Assembly (NCBI GenBank): GCA_019359505.1
Contig: JAHHHD010000001.1
Span: 1-64,000 of the forward strand
Length of the DNA stretch: 64,000 bases
Origin: Drouetiella hepatica Uher 2000/2452
GTDB lineage: Bacteria; Cyanobacteriota; Cyanobacteriia; Elainellales; Elainellaceae
Direction of reading: 5' to 3'
The notes beneath the pieces were generated by a model. It was not told the DNA's origin. It did not search any database and worked only from the letters and a program-made list of their open reading frames with translations. Positions 61,453 to 64,000 of this stretch are shown one piece after another; position 1 is the first letter of the stretch; each line of letters begins with the position of its first letter. The translations under genes and the position numbers were made by a program.

Positions 61453-61854
61453 TTATTCAACAGACGCTTCCTCAAAGGAAAGCTCTGGTGGTTCTGCAGA
61501 AACAGGTGCGGAAGCATCTGCACTTGCAAGAACTTCGCCCCCCACGGAAATAGAGTTGATCATCAGCCGAGTTAGCTCTTGGCGATGCCCTTGCTTCTTG
61601 CGGGTTTTCTTTTTAGGGCGCATCTTGTAGACGATGATCTTACGACCCCGCATATGTCTCAGGACAGTGCCTTCTACAGTGGCACCCTCTACGAAAGGCT
61701 GACCCACAGAGGACTCGCCATCGTAATCAATGAAAAAAACCTTATCGATGGTTACAGATGCGTCCTCATCGACCGCAAGCCGCTCTACATCATAAAAGCG
61801 ACCGGGTTCGACCCGTAGCTGCTTTCCACCTGTCTCAATAATCGCGTATGCCAT
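61453..61854 (-). CDS. rplU: 50S ribosomal protein L21
   Basis: The 133-residue L21 has [20 protein letters not shown] at the N-terminus and [20 protein letters not shown] in the rRNA-binding tract. The C-terminal 35 residues are an acidic extension ([15 protein letters not shown]) longer than in most bacteria. ATG at 61854. It is first of the rplU-rpmA operon. Confidence 0.97.
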   Translation of the reverse strand: MAYAIIETGGKQLRVEPGRFYDVERLAVDEDASVTIDKVFFIDYDGESSVGQPFVEGATVEGTVLRHMRGRKIIVYKMRPKKKTRKKQGHRQELTRLMINSISVGGEVLASADASAPVSAEPPELSFEEASVE

Positions 61855-62056
61855 GAACTTGCCCTAGATAGTTGCCGTACAGGTAGCCTGACAGATTAGG
61901 TAAATCTAGAAAAGCACTTTGAATAGAGCCTGAAAAGTGAACAGACCCAAAACCTGATCCGAGCAGAGTGACCAGTCTATTATCTTCACAAAAAAACAGG
62001 CAATTGTCAATTTTAGCCGCTAGCTTTTTCCGTGCCGCGCAGTTTTGAATCAGTCC

Positions 62057-62500
62057 TCAAACCACAAAGCTTGTAGAGTCTCCCTGAGTCGCTTGCCAAC
62101 TCCTAGCATCAAAGTAAAGATCCTCCAGCGTGATGCTATACAGGACATCTTTGAGTTTCTGATGCAGTTGACGCCAGAGCGTCAGTGTTACCCAATCTCC
62201 TGCTTGCTCTGCTTCCGGGATATGACGAGGAAGAGGCTCGACGGTTTCGCCCACCGACTCCAGAATTTGCCCTAGAGAAATGTCGGCGGGCGATCGCGCC
62301 AGTTTATATCCCCCCTGTGCGCCCCGCACTGACTCGACTAAACCTGCTCGTCGTAATTCAATCAGCAGTTTTTCCAAATAGGGAGCAGGAATATCTTGGC
62401 GTTTGGCAATGGCTTTGACTGAAGTGGGCTGCGATCGCGGTTGTAAAGTTAAATCAAGTAACGCCTTAACGCTGTAATGTCCACGAGTCGTTAATTTCAT
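62057..62500 (-). CDS. Rrf2-family transcriptional regulator lacking cluster cysteines
   Basis: The 147-residue winged-helix protein begins MKLTTRGHYSVKALLDLTLQ and contains IPAPYLEKLLIELRRAGLVE (recognition helix) and RGAQGGYKLARSPADISLG (wing). The Cys residues that hold the Fe-S cluster in IscR and NsrR are absent, since the protein has no Cys. It is therefore an apo-type Rrf2 member as is common in cyanobacteria. Signal and targets are unknown. ATG at 62500, and it is monocistronic. Palindromic ATCTAA motifs lie in the divergent region behind it. Confidence 0.9.
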   Translation of the reverse strand: MKLTTRGHYSVKALLDLTLQPRSQPTSVKAIAKRQDIPAPYLEKLLIELRRAGLVESVRGAQGGYKLARSPADISLGQILESVGETVEPLPRHIPEAEQAGDWVTLTLWRQLHQKLKDVLYSITLEDLYFDARSWQATQGDSTSFVV

Positions 62501-62889
62501 TCGGTTGAATTAGCAGTTTTTCCTCCATTCATCGAGTTTAAAGGGTACGCTTATCAATCTGTCTGACTGATTCAGTTAAGAAACGATTGATTTGACTCAT
62601 TCCTGAGTTGCCAACTCTATAAACATACTTCAATTGCCCGTTGGTTCAACAGGTTAAATTGCAATTTCTAATAGGGTTTAATCACCAACGCTAACCAACA
62701 AAATTAGTTTGAGCTGAATAGTCTTTTATCTAAATTAGATAAAATAATCTAAACTAGACGAAAAAGTATCGAGTCAGGGTAGTATAGTTCCAAGAGATGT
62801 ATCGTAGAGCAAAGAAATAAAGCTTTACTGTAAATCTTAGATTACAAGACAATGTACAGATTTCTCATCATTGATATAGATTCAGGCTA
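62501..62889. promoter_or_regulatory. divergent control region of the Rrf2 and cyAbrB2 genes
   Basis: No gene is present in 390 bases. A perfect palindrome ATCTAA-A-TTAGAT lies at 62728-62740, and an imperfect copy ATCTAAACTAGA at 62747-62758, 19 bases on. These may be operators for one of the two divergent regulators. A -10-like TAGTATAGT lies near 62782. Confidence 0.5.
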
Positions 62890-63282
62890 ATGAGTAAGAA
62901 GAAAAAAATTGAGCCGCTGTTAGGTGAAGCTCTCCTTGCAAAGGTTAAAGAACTAGAGAGCCTCAGCAAGGAAGAAAAGGCCAAAGAATGCGGCTACTAC
63001 ACCGTTACAAAGAATGGTGTAGAACGAGTCAATATGATGAAGTTCTTGAGTGCGCTTCTAGAAGCCAAGGAAATTGATGTAGATGGCAAGCACAGCAGCA
63101 ATGGGCGTGGAGGGCGAAGTGCAAGCTATCGCATCACGGTTCAAGCAAATGGCAACTTGCTAATTGGAGCGGCATACACCAAGCAAATGGATTTGAAGCC
63201 GGGGGATGAATTTGAAATCTCCCTAGGACGAAAACATATTCGGCTTAAGCAGCTCGACTCAGACGAAGGCTTTGAAGATTAA
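62890..63282 (+). CDS. cyAbrB2-type AbrB-family transcriptional regulator
   Basis: The 130-residue protein has a basic N-terminus (MSKKKKIEPLLGEALLAKVK), a lysine-rich helical part (KEEKAKECGYYTVTKNGVER), and a C-terminal AbrB-like swapped-hairpin DNA-binding domain (YRITVQANGNLLIGAAYTKQ, then PGDEFEISLGRKHIRLKQL). The KKKK start and GRGGRSASYR linker fit the cyAbrB2 branch, a global regulator of carbon and nitrogen genes (from memory of Sll0822). The symbol is left empty. ATG at 62890. It is monocistronic. Confidence 0.87.
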   Translation: MSKKKKIEPLLGEALLAKVKELESLSKEEKAKECGYYTVTKNGVERVNMMKFLSALLEAKEIDVDGKHSSNGRGGRSASYRITVQANGNLLIGAAYTKQMDLKPGDEFEISLGRKHIRLKQLDSDEGFED

Positions 63283-63412
63283 GCTTCTTCACGGAAGTCA
63301 TTGGAGCGGCTGATTCTAATAGAGCGATCGCCCTTGAGATGTTGCACCTAAGCTGTTGCGCTCAGGAGTATCATACTTGAAGTTTTGACACACATTTGAC
63401 ACACAGATGTCA

Positions 63413-63464
63413 CATACAAAGAGTGGATGGTTTATTCCTGAATAAGCCATCCACTCTTTGTATG
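63413..63464. repeat. long near-perfect hairpin
   Basis: Two 25-base arms (left CATACAAAGAGTGGATGGTT... at 63413-63437, right at 63440-63464) differ at one position, tolerated as a G-T pair, with a two-base loop. It lies between the cyAbrB2 gene and the EAL gene, which end towards one another, and could act as a bidirectional terminator or be a repeat. Confidence 0.8.
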
Positions 63465-63476
63465 CAAAGCCCGTTT

Positions 63477-63550
63477 TATAGCTGTAAACAGCGAGGCCAG
63501 GACAGGAATACTTTCGGGGACGCGCCCCTTGCACCACCAAAAGTATCTTA
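63477..63550. repeat. family A repeat, copy 4, truncated right end
   Basis: The left end TATAGCTGTAAACAGCGAGG matches the 10187 copy, and the GGGGACGCGCCCC hairpin is preserved. The expected right terminal repeat is absent. The copy runs into the end of the EAL gene, which stops at 63548. Confidence 0.55.
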
Positions 63551-64000
63551 AGACGGAATTTCTGTTGCTCTCTGGAGTTCTGCTAGCTGTTCTGATCGAA
63601 TGAACTGCTCAGCAGCTTGAGTGTCTAGAGGTTTAGAAAAGAAATAGCCCTGAGCATATTCGCAGCGCAAGGCATGAAGTTGGGCAAGTTGCTTTGAGGT
63701 TTCTACCCCTTCTGCCACGACCTCCATACCCAAGTTCCAGGCAAGCATAATGATTGTCCGGACAATCGCCAACTGCTCTCCATCAGTATCCAAACGACTA
63801 ATAAACGCTCGATCGATTTTGAGCGTATCAATGGGCAAGCGATGTAAATAGCTAAGGGAAGAATAGCCCGTGCCAAAGTCATCGATCGCAAGCTGAATAC
63901 CCAACCCCTGAAGCTGAGTTAGGTTATTTACAGCATACTCAGCATTCTCCATCAGCAGAGTTTCAGTGATTTCTAACTTCAGCTGGCGTGGATCTAGCTC
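63548..64000 (-). CDS. EAL-domain protein (c-di-GMP phosphodiesterase), C-terminal part, cut by window edge
   Basis: The frame is open to the window end and continues beyond it. Reading from 64000, ELDPRQLKLEITETLLMENA is followed by IDDFGTGYSSLSYLHRLPID (metal and loop-6 motifs) and LKIDRAFISRL, VAEGVETSKQL and AQGYFFSKPL. Catalytic Glu in LEITE, DDFGTG, the Lys of LKIDR and the Glu of AEGVE are present, so this part of the EAL domain looks active. Anything N-terminal (often GGDEF or PAS) lies outside. The stop at 63548 is within a family A repeat. Confidence 0.92.
   Translation of the reverse strand, partial: ELDPRQLKLEITETLLMENAEYAVNNLTQLQGLGIQLAIDDFGTGYSSLSYLHRLPIDTLKIDRAFISRLDTDGEQLAIVRTIIMLAWNLGMEVVAEGVETSKQLAQLHALRCEYAQGYFFSKPLDTQAAEQFIRSEQLAELQRATEIPS

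Overview
The window comes from a cyanobacterial chromosome, probably a filamentous Leptolyngbya-like lineage. The evidence is the very frequent HIP1 octamer (GCGATCGC), a photosystem II repair protein (Psb32), a large PEP carboxylase, a cyAbrB2-type regulator, an XisF-like recombinase and many families known mainly from cyanobacteria (DUF1815, DUF2839, DUF3120, DUF3352, DUF4126, DUF4331). No replication origin, rRNA operon or CRISPR array was seen. One tRNA gene (Ala, CGC) is present.

Layout. 1-2.7 kb: a hypothetical gene, a small conserved gene, a repeat patch and marC. 3.2-8.6 kb: a metal locus with Fur/Zur-like boxes, a lipoprotein-ATPase-permease-permease ABC importer, a convergent CDF exporter and a coiled-coil protein. 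8.6-14.3 kb: a CYP110-like P450, an anion/arsenite-type transporter, DacB and two small cyanobacterial proteins. 14.4-17.8 kb: a thiamine locus with two TPP riboswitches, one before an SSS symporter and one before thiC. 17.8-22.5 kb: coaBC, a nuclease-like/PIN pair, a PilB/GspE ATPase and a small exported protein. 22.5-27.1 kb: a DUF4331-TPR-NicO operon. 27.3-29.05 kb: a transposon graveyard with two transposase scraps, an IS630-family element with two frameshifts, and a patch of repeats resembling a Tn7-like transposon end abutting tRNA-Ala. 29.1-32.7 kb: HAD, DUF4126, NudC, NfeD-like and ribbon-helix-helix genes.

32.8-38.1 kb is the most unusual part. A CHAT (caspase-like) protease gene and a pentapeptide-repeat gene form a two-gene operon. 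It is divergent from an 862-residue protein with an N-terminal helix-turn-helix. The intergenic region holds a perfect 12-bp inverted repeat and a repeated 12-mer. The C-terminal tail of the protease and the N-terminus of the pentapeptide protein look like two halves of one small domain.

38.1-64 kb is mostly housekeeping: ABC1/UbiB kinase, an LPGGRP-repeat protein, psb32, ppc, a serine recombinase, a DUF3352 protein, GT4, MFS, recO, deoC, an alpha/beta hydrolase, an HDAC-like protein, tpiA, a HEPN pair, uppP, DUF3120, an FHA-adenylate cyclase, rplU-rpmA, an Rrf2 regulator, cyAbrB2 and the end of an EAL-domain gene cut by the window edge.

At least four families of short palindromic, non-autonomous repeats of about 75-105 bp are scattered through the window. 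Copies were aligned by eye. One family shares its ends with the IS630 element. These repeats lie between or at the edges of genes and in one case supply the last codons and stop of a gene. Family assignments rest on recognition of motifs without database searches.
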